Shown here piece after piece: positions 17,845 through 25,825 of a stretch of 64,000 nt of DNA (its first letter is position 1; every line of letters begins with the position of its first letter). Where the stretch lies: NCBI GenBank assembly GCA_045106435.1, contig JBGCEN010000084.1:1-64000 (forward strand), written 5' to 3'. This DNA is from JBCCIM01 sp045106435. GTDB lineage: Bacteria > Bacteroidota > Rhodothermia > Rhodothermales > JAHQVL01. The translations under genes and the position numbers were made by a program. A model generated the notes under the pieces. That model was not told where the DNA came from. It ran no database searches and was given only the letters and a program-made list of their open reading frames with translations.

Positions 17845-17892
17845 TGTCCATTTGGACACATTAGTATATTTCAACACGTGTCTGTGTGGACA
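17845..17892. promoter_or_regulatory. Paired 14-bp palindromic sites upstream of the TPR lipoprotein gene
   Basis: TGTCC-ATTT-GGACA lies at 17845-17858 and TGTCT-GTGT-GGACA at 17879-17892. Both have the TGTCY-N4-GGACA form, with starts 34 bases apart. A third core, GTCC-AAAT-GGAC, occurs at about 21149-21160 beside the amidase gene. Two spaced half-symmetric sites before a gene fit an operator pair; the binding protein is unknown. Confidence 0.4.
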
Positions 17893-18013
17893 CAAGATGC
17901 TATTTCTTGCAATATATAAGCTAAATATGCATTGCTGTAACGTGTTGTCTGCCAATGCTTTATGTGAATTATTGGGGTGAGGTAATTGGTTTTGGCCTCC
18001 CGCTTGTAATCAG

Positions 18014-18063
18014 GGTTGGTGTACATGGCTGAAAGGCCGCAAGCTATACCAACCAAAGGAGGA
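18014..18063 (+). promoter_or_regulatory. Leader hairpin and strong Shine-Dalgarno site
   Basis: GGTTGGTGTA near 18014 can pair with TATACCAACC just before 18055 (9 of 10 positions). It is followed at once by AAAGGAGGA (18055-18063) and ATG at 18069. This is the best ribosome-binding site in the window, in a genome where most genes have none. The hairpin ends right at the site, so it could modulate translation. Confidence 0.5.
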
Positions 18064-18068
18064 CCATT

Positions 18069-19076
18069 ATGACAATCAGCGTAAACAACAAAGCCCGAAT
18101 AATTGCAAGCATTACAGTTGGCGGATTCATTGCATTGATATTTCTTGCTGTAGGATGCAAGGGCGAGTATGGAGTCATCGAAGATGAACTGGTTTCATTT
18201 AATTCGCCACCCACTTCTATGATTGCCGTTGAGATTCCCCCCAGTACAACACCCGAAATCTACTACGAAGTAGTTGTCATTGGAGAATTGCCAGAGATCG
18301 TTGTAACCCCCGATACCCTTGAAAAGGTTACATATAAAGAAGCAGAGGCGGCATTTATGGCCCGCAATTATGTGGAAGCTGTTGAACTGTTTACCCACTA
18401 CACAAAGCGTAAAAATAAAAACGCCTGGGGATTTTATATGCTTGGACTTTCTGCAAAAAGGGCCGGCGATCTTGATACTGCCGCGGAAGCCCTGGAAAAT
18501 GCCACGCAACTGGATTCTCAACATCTAAAGAGCTGGGTGAATCTCGGACGGGTGTATTTGGATGCAAGACAGCCGGCAAAGAGCATCATCGCAATTGACA
18601 AAGCATTGGCGTTAGATACCAGCGTTGCGGATGTGTACAGGCTAGCCGGACGGGCACATGATCAATTGAACGACCTGGTCAGGGCTGAAGAGGCCTACAA
18701 AAAAGCACTGGCATCTAATGGTAATGATGCCTGGGCGATGAATAATCTCGCATTCGTTTTTCTAAGAGATGACCGCTTTGATGAAGCACTACCGCTTCTT
18801 GCTCTGGCAATTCAACTCAAAGAAGATATTGCAGTGTTTCATAACAATCTCGGTATGGCACTTGAAAATCAAAAGCAGTTTCGTGCTGCTGAAGCTGCAT
18901 ATGCTAAAGCAGTGGAATTGGATGCAGACCATGCCAAAGCGTTGGTCAATAAAGAACGTTTGGCCGGCGTAGATGAGCCCAAAGGAATCATTCCAGTTGA
19001 TCTTAATCAACTTGCTCAAAATCAGCAAGAGCTCATGAAAACATGGGCAACCAATATTGCCGGCAGGGATGAGTAA
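18069..19076 (+). CDS. TPR-repeat lipoprotein
   Basis: This 335-residue protein has an N-terminal hydrophobic segment ending in the lipobox-like LAVGC (Cys about 30), indicating an envelope lipoprotein. Residues about 95-305 consist of five to six tetratricopeptide repeats, for example AFMARNYVEAVELFTHY, AWGFYMLGLSAKRAGDLDTA, SWVNLGRVYLDARQPAKSI and AWAMNNLAFVFLRDDRFDEA. TPRs mediate protein-protein contacts, so a scaffold role in an envelope complex is likely. The start is fixed by the strong AAAGGAGG site at 18055. It ends 100 bases before a perfect rho-independent terminator. Possible operator sites lie upstream at 17845-17892. Confidence 0.88.
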   Translation: MTISVNNKARIIASITVGGFIALIFLAVGCKGEYGVIEDELVSFNSPPTSMIAVEIPPSTTPEIYYEVVVIGELPEIVVTPDTLEKVTYKEAEAAFMARNYVEAVELFTHYTKRKNKNAWGFYMLGLSAKRAGDLDTAAEALENATQLDSQHLKSWVNLGRVYLDARQPAKSIIAIDKALALDTSVADVYRLAGRAHDQLNDLVRAEEAYKKALASNGNDAWAMNNLAFVFLRDDRFDEALPLLALAIQLKEDIAVFHNNLGMALENQKQFRAAEAAYAKAVELDADHAKALVNKERLAGVDEPKGIIPVDLNQLAQNQQELMKTWATNIAGRDE

Positions 19077-19174
19077 ACAGGTATGCTTCAAAGGTAATAG
19101 CCGTTATCACAAAGTTAGAGATGTAGGACAAGAATTTATCATCTAACATGCTTTCAAAAAGACACGCTACAAAG

Positions 19175-19218
19175 AAGCCCAATACCAGCTGTTCTCAGGC
19201 TGGTATTGGGCTTTGTTT
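19175..19218 (+). terminator. Rho-independent terminator of the TPR lipoprotein gene
   Basis: A perfect 15-bp stem pairs 19175-19189 with 19199-19213 around a 9-base loop and is followed by a short T-rich stretch (TGTTT). It is positioned after the TPR gene and before the convergent sialidase-like gene. Confidence 0.85.
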
Positions 19219-19261
19219 AAAGTAATGGGTAAACAGTTCAAGGGCTAAAGGTGGCAGACCC

Positions 19262-20356
19262 TTACAAAATCTGCGTCGGATCTACGGATACATATTTTAC
19301 GCGCTCTCTTCGCCATGTATACGTGATATGAATCATGCCGTCTTCAGCCTGTACCATTGCCGGGTAAGAGTACTCACCCTCAGAGTTTTCAAGAAGCGTG
19401 ACGTCATTCCAGGTATTGCCATCATCAGAAATAGCAAGCGCAAGTTTTTCACGTCCTTCAGTAGTAGGGTTATAGATAAGCAGGAAGCGCCCATCTTGCA
19501 GAGAGATCGCGTCGATGCCGGCGCTTGGGTTGGGCAAAGACGTTGCTTGCATCGGTGCCCAAGACTTTCCTCCATCACTGGACCAGGCTTCTGTAATCAC
19601 ATCCTGACGGGATCGACACAGAATTTGTAATTGATTTGGCGAATGAACGAGAATAGTCGGCTGAATGGCACCAAACGTATCGGGGTCATTGAGATCGCTC
19701 ACAATCTCCCATGAATCGGGATTGATTAAGTAGTCGAGATCCCACATACTCCCGGAAGCAGGTTTCAACAGGCGTTCCATGTGAACAACCCAGCCTGCAT
19801 GCTCAGAACTGGAGCCGGCCAGCAAAGACCCGTCTTCCATCAGCACAGGCTTGGCCCGGATAGGCCCGTAAATACCATCGGGGAGACGTCCTTCTTCGGA
19901 CCAGGTAAGTCCGTTGTCGCTTGACGTTCTAACGAGTCCCCACCACGATTGCGGGGTTGGCCCGGCTTTATAAAACAAAACCAACGGTCCATCTGCCGGC
20001 TGAAAAAGCACCGGATTCCAGGTAGGGTGCCGGTTGCCTTCTGGTTGAATGCCGTTGGCCACTTCAATGGGGGCCGTCCATTGCCCATTAACGTTTCTGG
20101 AAACCCAGATGCCTACATCTGGATTTTTCTCGGCAGTACCTCCAAACCAGGAAGATACCATTCCAGCCGGCGTTTCAACTATTGTGGATGCGTGCGCTGA
20201 GGGAAAAGGTGCTTCTTCATAGATCAATCCTGAAGAAGTTATGAGCGAGTTGCCCAGGGTTGCTTTGGCATCTGAAACAGTAGCTGGTTTATCTGAACAA
20301 CCAACTAAGGAAATACCGAGGAAAATTGTAAGGAGTACAGATTTGAGCTTATGCAT
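19262..20356 (-). CDS. Sialidase-like (BNR-repeat) lipoprotein
   Basis: I place the start at the ATG at 20356, giving 364 residues and a clean lipoprotein signal (MHKLKSVLLTIFLGISLVGC). A longer frame to 20494 would put 46 odd residues before the signal peptide. The mature part is a six-bladed beta-propeller with three visible Asp-box repeats: SSDNGLTWSE, SSDGGKSWAP and SDDGNTWND. The HPTWNPVLF and RAKPVLMEDGSL strands resemble the sialidase_2/BNR neuraminidase family. The substrate could be sialic acid or another glycan; the active-site Arg triad cannot be confirmed by eye. It is probably surface or periplasmic. Confidence 0.82.
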   Translation of the reverse strand: MHKLKSVLLTIFLGISLVGCSDKPATVSDAKATLGNSLITSSGLIYEEAPFPSAHASTIVETPAGMVSSWFGGTAEKNPDVGIWVSRNVNGQWTAPIEVANGIQPEGNRHPTWNPVLFQPADGPLVLFYKAGPTPQSWWGLVRTSSDNGLTWSEEGRLPDGIYGPIRAKPVLMEDGSLLAGSSSEHAGWVVHMERLLKPASGSMWDLDYLINPDSWEIVSDLNDPDTFGAIQPTILVHSPNQLQILCRSRQDVITEAWSSDGGKSWAPMQATSLPNPSAGIDAISLQDGRFLLIYNPTTEGREKLALAISDDGNTWNDVTLLENSEGEYSYPAMVQAEDGMIHITYTWRRERVKYVSVDPTQIL

Positions 20357-20522
20357 AGGGCTGTATGGCGGTGAATGGGAAATCATATCATGCATTATAA
20401 AAATCAATAACCATAAATTCGCACATTCCTGCAAAAGTTTTTGAAAACCTCTGTAATATGCCCATGCATGTGTTTCTAATAGTATATTGCGCAATCTATT
20501 CTTGAGGCAGCAGCGATATAAA

Positions 20523-20984
20523 ATGTATTCAATTGTACTTGGCGTGCACTCGTGGAATCGTTGGGTTCTACTCTTAAGTCTTGTGTTTATCTTGATTCGA
20601 AGTATATCGGGTGAAAAAAAGGGATTGGCTTATAAGTCCATCGATCATCATTTTGCAACTATTCTGTTCTGGGCGCTGAACTTACAGTTTGTTCTGGGTT
20701 TTGTCCTGTACATTTTCTTCAGCCCCTATACATATGCCCTTTTTAGTAATTTTTCAGAGGTGATGTCCAATAGCTCGATGCGGTTTTTTGTCATAGAGCA
20801 CCCATTTGCTATGTTTCTCGCAGTGGGCGCCGGCCATGCAGGATTAAGAAGGGCAAAACAACAGACGGAAGATGTAAAGAAACACCGCTATATGATTCAA
20901 GCCGCTGCCGGCTGTTTGTTCTTTATTCTTATCGGTATCCCCTGGCCGTTTTTGCCTTATGGCCGTGCATTGTTCTTTTTGTAA
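20523..20984 (+). CDS. Four-helix integral membrane protein (cytochrome-b-like annotation)
   Basis: The ATG at 20523 gives 153 residues beginning MYSIVLGVHSWNRWVLL, with four hydrophobic helices (about 10-27, 44-66, 90-108, 127-147). Conserved-looking His residues occur near helix starts (VHSWNRW, SIDHHFA, IEHPFA, GAGHAGLRRAK). This matches a family in Bacteroidota often labelled cytochrome B, in which histidines could bind heme, but that label is not experimentally based. It is divergent from the sialidase-like gene, with the two starts 166 bases apart. Confidence 0.7.
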   Translation: MYSIVLGVHSWNRWVLLLSLVFILIRSISGEKKGLAYKSIDHHFATILFWALNLQFVLGFVLYIFFSPYTYALFSNFSEVMSNSSMRFFVIEHPFAMFLAVGAGHAGLRRAKQQTEDVKKHRYMIQAAAGCLFFILIGIPWPFLPYGRALFFL

Positions 20985-20991
20985 CTTAAAA

Positions 20992-21036
20992 GTAGTGCCT
21001 CCAAAAAGAATGGTCCAGTCTTTTTGGAGGCACTAC
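20992..21036. terminator. Perfect 18-bp stem hairpin between convergent genes
   Basis: 20992-21009 and 21019-21036 are perfect inverted copies (GTAGTGCCTCC core) around a 9-base loop. It follows the membrane protein gene by a few bases. A clear U tract is missing, but stem strength and position suggest transcription stop or mRNA-end protection. Confidence 0.7.
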
Positions 21037-21168
21037 CCCGAATAGGCGTTCGTGTATCGCGTATTCAATCAGACATTCCTTGAATGTCGAGCTGACAGAG
21101 CCTTCGAAATCAGACATTCATAATTCGATTCTGCATTCGAGGCTCCGTCCAAATGGACAACGTCGAGC

Positions 21169-21762
21169 TTATGCCGCTTTGCTCATAGTTTCCGAGTCGA
21201 AGAAGTTATCCCATTTACCCATAGCATGCTGAAATTGATCTGAATAAGCGTTGTTTGCGGTAATGATTTGAGGCCCTGGATCAAATTTTCTACCCGGGCT
21301 GACGATACTGTGTCCTGTGACCATGTCATCATTAAATCCATACTTCTTTTTCGCCGAAGCAATCAACGCTGCAAGAGCGTCGATTTGAGCGAGAGAATAA
21401 GGATTCCTTTCCATGGCTTGTTTTAAACTGCCCAGTGTATGCGCACCTTCAACCAGTAATTCTACGCCCAGGAAGGAGTTATTCAGGCCATTTAATCCGT
21501 TGAAGGTAGATTCGCCGGCGTGATTGGCGCCGAAGTCACAATCTACTTGCTGCTCTATTGAACCGTCTGGCTTAATAAAGAAGTGTGCCGAAAGGCCAAT
21601 GTTCTTTAAGAATGTTGTGGCGTGAACCGGACCGTTATCGAGGTCAATAAACTCACCCATGGCATGGATGAGAAATCCCTGTACGCGAAAAGGCTGGTTT
21701 CTGTGTTTGAGCGCCAGTGGTGTCGTAACATTTATCTGAGGAGGCAAAGACAAGTGAGTCAT
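21169..21762 (-). CDS. N-acetylmuramoyl-L-alanine amidase domain protein (amidase_2/AmpD-like)
   Basis: The 197-residue protein shows the type-2 amidase zinc pattern: His in FLIHAMGEF (about 34), His in FGANHAGES (about 81), and the final GHSIVSPGRKFDPGP (about 151-165), with His and Asp ligands. It also has the HFFIKPDGSIEQQVD strand typical of the fold. Such enzymes cut the bond between muramic acid and the stem peptide in peptidoglycan. There is no signal peptide, so it may act in the cytoplasm like AmpD or be exported another way. The extra C-terminal 25 residues are not part of the domain. Confidence 0.88.
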   Translation of the reverse strand: MTHLSLPPQINVTTPLALKHRNQPFRVQGFLIHAMGEFIDLDNGPVHATTFLKNIGLSAHFFIKPDGSIEQQVDCDFGANHAGESTFNGLNGLNNSFLGVELLVEGAHTLGSLKQAMERNPYSLAQIDALAALIASAKKKYGFNDDMVTGHSIVSPGRKFDPGPQIITANNAYSDQFQHAMGKWDNFFDSETMSKAA

Positions 21763-21991
21763 TGTTTTTCCCTGGGTTTGTTGTTATCTGGGTTACAGAT
21801 ATATACACAGGAATAATTGAAAACAGGATCAGGGGGGGGAGTCTGAATGGACAAACGGGCTGAAAGCTTTGCACTACGTCAAAGCAGGCGGGTGGAATAA
21901 AAGTTTTGAATATCGAACATCAAGCAAGGAATTCCCAATTACGAAGTGTTTTGAGTTCTCTTGGAATTAGAGATTTCTTGCTGGGTGTTCA

Positions 21992-24373
21992 TTATTCATA
22001 TCTTAAAGCCTCAATTGGATTCATGCGCGCTGCTTTAATGGCGCGATAGCTTACGGTTGCCAGGGCGACGAAAAGAGTCAATATCCCTGAGAAGAGAAAG
22101 ACGCCTACGCCGATATCAACATGATAAGGATACCCTTCCAGCCACGCTTGCATGACAAAATAAGTGATGGGTGTGGCTATGAGGAAGGCGAACATCACAA
22201 GGCGTGTGAACTCATAAGAAAGCAGAACAAAGATTTGCAGGACAGAACTTCCTAAAGCCTTTCGCACGCCTAGTTCTTTTGTTCGCTGTTCAGTTGTGAT
22301 GGCTGCAAGTCCAAAAAGGCCAAGGCAGGCAATTAATATTGCCAGACCAGTAATGGCACTGATGACTGTGCTTACCTGCTGATCGGCACGATACAGTTCA
22401 TCCATATGGTCATCTAGAAAAGTGTACTCGAAGGGTCTGTCGGTAACGATTTGTCGCCATATGTTTTCAACAGCAGCGATGCCGGCTTCGGTGCTTTCCG
22501 GATCAATACGAACGGAGGTTTCACTGTAGCCAAAATCCTGCACGCTCATTGCAAGTGGCTCAACATTGTGATGTAAAGAATTGAAGTTGAAATCGCTTGC
22601 CACGCCAATCACTGTACCGAGCGTATCATCACCACCAAATCCGATCTGCTTGCCGAGTGGATCTGTCCATCCCATCTCAGCCACCATGGCTTCATTTACA
22701 ACTCTGGCAGAACCAAAATCGGTGCCTCGGTCTTCAGAAAACCACCGACCTTCCTTGATCTGGATATCATAAAATGCAAGGTAGTTGTAATCCACAACAA
22801 GGTTGGAAATACTCAAGTCGGTAAGCTCGCCTGACTCTGATTCGACTCTTGTACCCCATTGATGCAGGTTGTTACCCAGGCGCTGATTCGATGCTGTTAC
22901 GCTGAGTATGGCAGGGTCTTCTTGCAGCGTGTTTTTCAGCAGTTCGTATTTCTCATTGGCAATCCTGCTCATCGGTACAACCATTACATACTCTTTGTTA
23001 AACCCGATGTCGCGGTTTTGCATAAAATGTAGCTGCTGCGAGGCGAGTAGTGTGCCGACGATCAATGCAATGGCGATTGTAAACTGGGAAACGACCAATA
23101 CATTTCTAAAGGGAGACTTGCGGCCGCTTTTACTTATCAATCCTTTGAGGACGTGCACAGGTTGGTATGCAGAGAGGAGTGCTGCAGGATATAAGCCGGC
23201 GAGTAAGCCCACAACCAGCGTTGCCCCGATTGTGCCAAGTAACACAGGAGATTTGAGTAAGGTGATCATACTCAAATCGCGCAAGCTCAAGTCTCTCATG
23301 AAGGGCAGAGCGATCCAGGCCATTGCAATGGCAAGGATAAGTGCAATGAATGCCATGGCAACGGATTCGCCGAGAAACTGCATCGTAAGCTGAAATCGTT
23401 GTGCTCCAACAGCTTTTCGCACACCCACCTCTTTTGCCCGGGTTGCAGAGCGGGCTGTTGTAAGGTTCATGAAGTTGATGCCGGCGATGACCAATACAAA
23501 GATTGCGAGCAGGATGAAAATGTAGATGTAGCTCCGATTAAACTTTTGCCAGTTGCGATAATCGTGTGTAATGTGGGCAGAGCCTAGATGAACATCAGAT
23601 AGCGATTGAAGATACAGGTCATAGTACCCACTCCTGACTTCATCCATGTATTTGGATTTGTACGCAGGAAATTTGGCTTCTATTGATGCGATGTTCGCGC
23701 CGTTAGCCAATTGGAGGTAGGTCACCAGCCAATTCGATCCCCAATTCTGCATGTTTTCCTGTTCATCGAAATCTTTTAGGGTGAACAAGGCATCAAAGCG
23801 AAGATGTGAAGGAGCCGGCAGTGGGGCCAGTACAGCTACAACTCTGTACACCTGATCTCCCGCTGTAAATTCTTTGTCCAGCGCTTCCGTGGTGCCATAA
23901 AGAGATTGAGCGTATTCTTCTGTTAGCACCACTGAATAGGGTTCTTCCATAGCCGTTAGCGGGTCGCCATACAACACAGGGAAGTTGAATAAAGAGAAGA
24001 AAGCAGGGTCAACACGCAGCGGCGATTCGATTCTGCGTTGTTTTCCATCGATGGTGATAATCTGAGGTCCGCCGGCTACGCGGGTAAATTCTATAACCTC
24101 GGGGAAATCGTCCTTTAGGGTTGGCCCCATGGGATACATCGACAAAGCAACGTGCTGTGGAGTGATACCGGGAAAAGACTGTACTTCATTGAGACGATAG
24201 ATCTGCTCTGCGTTATCATGGAAAGAATCGAAACTGCGTTCATGGTGAACAAACAGCATGATCAATAAACACGCCGCCATGCTGGTAGCCAACCCGAACA
24301 GATTGAGAAATGAGTTGCCCAGGTGCTTGCGAAGAGAGCGGGCAACAATTTTTGCATAATTGGAAAGCAGCAT
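21992..24373 (-). CDS. FtsX/MacB-type ABC transporter permease
   Basis: This 793-residue protein has the layout of Bacteroidota FtsX-like permeases: an N-terminal helix (about 20-42, FGLATSMAACLLIMLFVHH) and a periplasmic MacB domain (about 45-280). Three helices follow (about 285-420), with the coupling segment ARSATRAKEVGVRKAVGAQR. A fourth helix and a second MacB domain (about 430-660) come next, then three final helices with EQRTKELGVRKALGSS and the family end AARMNPIEALRYE. These proteins usually work with a separate ATPase in macrolide, lipoprotein or peptide export; no ATPase gene is adjacent. The right edge of the window holds the end of another such permease. Confidence 0.92.
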   Translation of the reverse strand: MLLSNYAKIVARSLRKHLGNSFLNLFGLATSMAACLLIMLFVHHERSFDSFHDNAEQIYRLNEVQSFPGITPQHVALSMYPMGPTLKDDFPEVIEFTRVAGGPQIITIDGKQRRIESPLRVDPAFFSLFNFPVLYGDPLTAMEEPYSVVLTEEYAQSLYGTTEALDKEFTAGDQVYRVVAVLAPLPAPSHLRFDALFTLKDFDEQENMQNWGSNWLVTYLQLANGANIASIEAKFPAYKSKYMDEVRSGYYDLYLQSLSDVHLGSAHITHDYRNWQKFNRSYIYIFILLAIFVLVIAGINFMNLTTARSATRAKEVGVRKAVGAQRFQLTMQFLGESVAMAFIALILAIAMAWIALPFMRDLSLRDLSMITLLKSPVLLGTIGATLVVGLLAGLYPAALLSAYQPVHVLKGLISKSGRKSPFRNVLVVSQFTIAIALIVGTLLASQQLHFMQNRDIGFNKEYVMVVPMSRIANEKYELLKNTLQEDPAILSVTASNQRLGNNLHQWGTRVESESGELTDLSISNLVVDYNYLAFYDIQIKEGRWFSEDRGTDFGSARVVNEAMVAEMGWTDPLGKQIGFGGDDTLGTVIGVASDFNFNSLHHNVEPLAMSVQDFGYSETSVRIDPESTEAGIAAVENIWRQIVTDRPFEYTFLDDHMDELYRADQQVSTVISAITGLAILIACLGLFGLAAITTEQRTKELGVRKALGSSVLQIFVLLSYEFTRLVMFAFLIATPITYFVMQAWLEGYPYHVDIGVGVFLFSGILTLFVALATVSYRAIKAARMNPIEALRYE

Positions 24374-24466
24374 AACCTTGGTCTCAGATGCGGATGAAAA
24401 GAATCTGATGTAAGGTAGTGCAAAAAAAGGAGTAGTGCTAAAAATTTAGCATGCCTGCTCCCGTAA

Positions 24467-24486
24467 GGACGCGATCCATCGTGTCC
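24467..24486. repeat. REP palindrome, left copy
   Basis: GGACGCGATCCATCGTGTCC is a near-perfect 20-bp palindrome. It matches the palindrome at 24592-24611 except for the central bases and one mismatch. It belongs to the RAYT unit that follows. Confidence 0.75.
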
Positions 24487-24591
24487 CCTCCCCAAAAGAA
24501 TAGAAAGCTCAAATAGCTCCGGGCAAGAAGTGCATCTATAATATCTATATCAGGAGCTTTAATAAATTGGACGCGATGTTGTTGGGGCTTT

Positions 24592-24611
24592 GGACGCGAT
24601 GGATCGCGTCC
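24592..24611. repeat. REP palindrome, right copy
   Basis: GGACGCGATGGATCGCGTCC is a perfect palindrome around a GG centre, 87 bases upstream of the transposase start. A further half-copy (GGACGCGATG) is at 24569-24578. The flanks CCGTAAGGAC at the left copy and GTCCGTACGG here are also inverted, so the pair forms a BIME-like unit. Confidence 0.8.
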
Positions 24612-24697
24612 GTACGGGGGGCTTGTCTTTGTGGAGGGTATGTGGATAGGGGGGAGGGTGTCTATTGGAGGGAATTCAATAATTGAGGTGCTTTAGG

Positions 24698-25231
24698 ATG
24701 GCTTATGATCCCAGATATCATAAACGGCGTAGCATTCGTTTGCGGGGATATGATTATCGCCAGAAAGGAAGTTATTTCATTACGATAGGTACTTACAAGG
24801 GCATCTGCTACTTCGGTAAGGTTAAAGAGGGCCTCATGCATCCCTCGAGGATTGGAGAACTGGCTGAAGCACGATGGCTTGCCATTCCTGCGCACCATCC
24901 TCATATCTTACTAGATGCCTTTGTTGTTATGCCCAATCATCTCCACGGTATTCTTCATATCATCGCACCTCCATCTTCATCGGCGTCTTCTGGCCGGCTC
25001 ACTTATGCCCGGGTATTTGGGCCACCGGATGCAGGATCTATTTCAACAGTGATGCGGAGCTATAAGGCATCGGTAACGCGTGAATGTCGAAAGCAGGGCC
25101 TTCTATTTAGATGGCATACGCGTTTTTATGATCGAATTATCCGAAATGAAAATGCACTGAAGAACGTTCGAAACTATATACATCAGAACCCGATCAAGTG
25201 GCATTTTAAATACAACACCCCTAAAGATTAA
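24698..25231 (+). CDS. REP-associated tyrosine transposase (RAYT), Y1_Tnp family
   Basis: From the ATG at 24698 the protein has 177 residues. It has the RAYT hallmarks: N-terminal RRSIRLRGYDYRQKGSYFIT, the HUH metal motif in FVVMPNHLHGIL (about residues 77-88), and the C-terminal RNYIHQNPIKWH segment with the candidate catalytic Tyr. An upstream TTG at 24683 is less likely because the family starts with the MxYDPxxHxRRS pattern. RAYTs are domesticated IS200/IS605 relatives that act on REP hairpins. Matching palindromes sit directly upstream at 24467-24486 and 24592-24611. The gene looks intact. Confidence 0.92.
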   Translation: MAYDPRYHKRRSIRLRGYDYRQKGSYFITIGTYKGICYFGKVKEGLMHPSRIGELAEARWLAIPAHHPHILLDAFVVMPNHLHGILHIIAPPSSSASSGRLTYARVFGPPDAGSISTVMRSYKASVTRECRKQGLLFRWHTRFYDRIIRNENALKNVRNYIHQNPIKWHFKYNTPKD

Positions 25232-25403
25232 CGGGGCTTATAGCAAGAGTTGTTGTGCCTGATACTGTGCTATTCTTCGACAGCAAGCCGGCGAGCAAAA
25301 CATACTGAGAGCAAAAGTTCTAGGCCTGTGAAATAACCAACACACCCGGCTTGAAAAATCCGCTGTCTGATGTGAATCTAAACACCGCCTGAAATAAATA
25401 ACT

Positions 25404-25427
25404 CTTAAGCCCAATCAAGTGCTTAAG
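25404..25427 (-). terminator. Weak hairpin after the tRNA genes
   Basis: CTTAAGC at 25404-25410 and GCTTAAG at 25421-25427 form a 7-bp stem. On the minus strand it lies just after tRNA-Leu and is followed by an A/T-rich stretch (AGTTATTTATT). Probably the end of the two-tRNA transcript. Confidence 0.5.
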
Positions 25428-25441
25428 GGTTTCATTTCATG

Positions 25442-25525
25442 TGCCCGGGACTGGAATCGAACCAGCACGACCTTGCGGTCACCACCCCCTCAAGATGGCG
25501 CGTCTACCAATTCCGCCACCCGGGC
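25442..25525 (-). tRNA. tRNA-Leu (anticodon GAG)
   Basis: On the minus strand 84 nt fold as a class II tRNA. The acceptor stem starts GCCCGGG, with the D-loop motif AATTGGTAGAC. The anticodon stem is CCATC/GGTGG with loop TTGAGGG (anticodon GAG), followed by a long variable arm and GGTTCGATTCC in the T arm. CCA is not encoded. It decodes CUC/CUU leucine codons. Confidence 0.95.
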
Positions 25526-25534
25526 AAAGGAGAT

Positions 25535-25595
25535 CCGAATGTCGAATGCCGAGTTCCGAATGAAAAAATTCGATACCCGGCACTCGAAACTCGTC
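25535..25595. repeat. GAATGTCGA-type intergenic repeat between the tRNA genes
   Basis: A degenerate hairpin-forming sequence in which GAATG, TCGA and CGAG words alternate, with inverted partners (GAATGCCGAG against CGGCACTCGA). A sister copy is at 25751-25825. It fills the spacer between the two tRNAs. Confidence 0.6.
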
Positions 25596-25605
25596 AATCG
25601 ATTTG

Positions 25606-25678
25606 TGATCCAGCCAGGGTTCGAACCTGGGACCCTCTGATTAAAAGTCAGATGCTCTACCAGCTGAGCTACTGGATC
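25606..25678 (-). tRNA. tRNA-Lys (anticodon UUU)
   Basis: On the minus strand 73 nt fold as a standard tRNA. The acceptor stem starts GATCCAG, the D arm is AGCTCAGCTGGTAGAGC, the anticodon stem is TCTGA/TCAGA with loop CTTTTAA (anticodon TTT), and the T arm contains GGTTCGAACCC. CCA is not encoded. It is first in the two-tRNA unit. Confidence 0.96.
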
Positions 25679-25700
25679 GGTCTTGAGGATGGGTGCAACG

Positions 25701-25712
25701 CCCTAATTAGGG
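25701..25712. promoter_or_regulatory. 12-bp perfect palindrome upstream of the tRNA pair
   Basis: CCCTAATTAGGG is a perfect palindrome 23 bases upstream of the tRNA-Lys 5' end. It could be an operator or part of the leader; role unknown. Confidence 0.3.
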
Positions 25713-25750
25713 TTTGGTTCTACTGTATTACAGGAATTTCATAAACGATT

Positions 25751-25825
25751 TTCGAGTGTCGAATGACGAGAGTCGAATGATGAATCGATCGTCACTCATT
25801 ACTCCACATTCGGCACTCGAAGCTC
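25751..25825. repeat. GAATGTCGA-type repeat overlapping a gene end
   Basis: TTCGAGTGTCGAATG (from 25751) and CATTCGGCACTCGAA (to about 25821) are inverted with 14 of 15 matches. The right arm lies inside the last codons of the pyrophosphatase-like gene and supplies its stop codon at 25799-25801. Confidence 0.7.
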
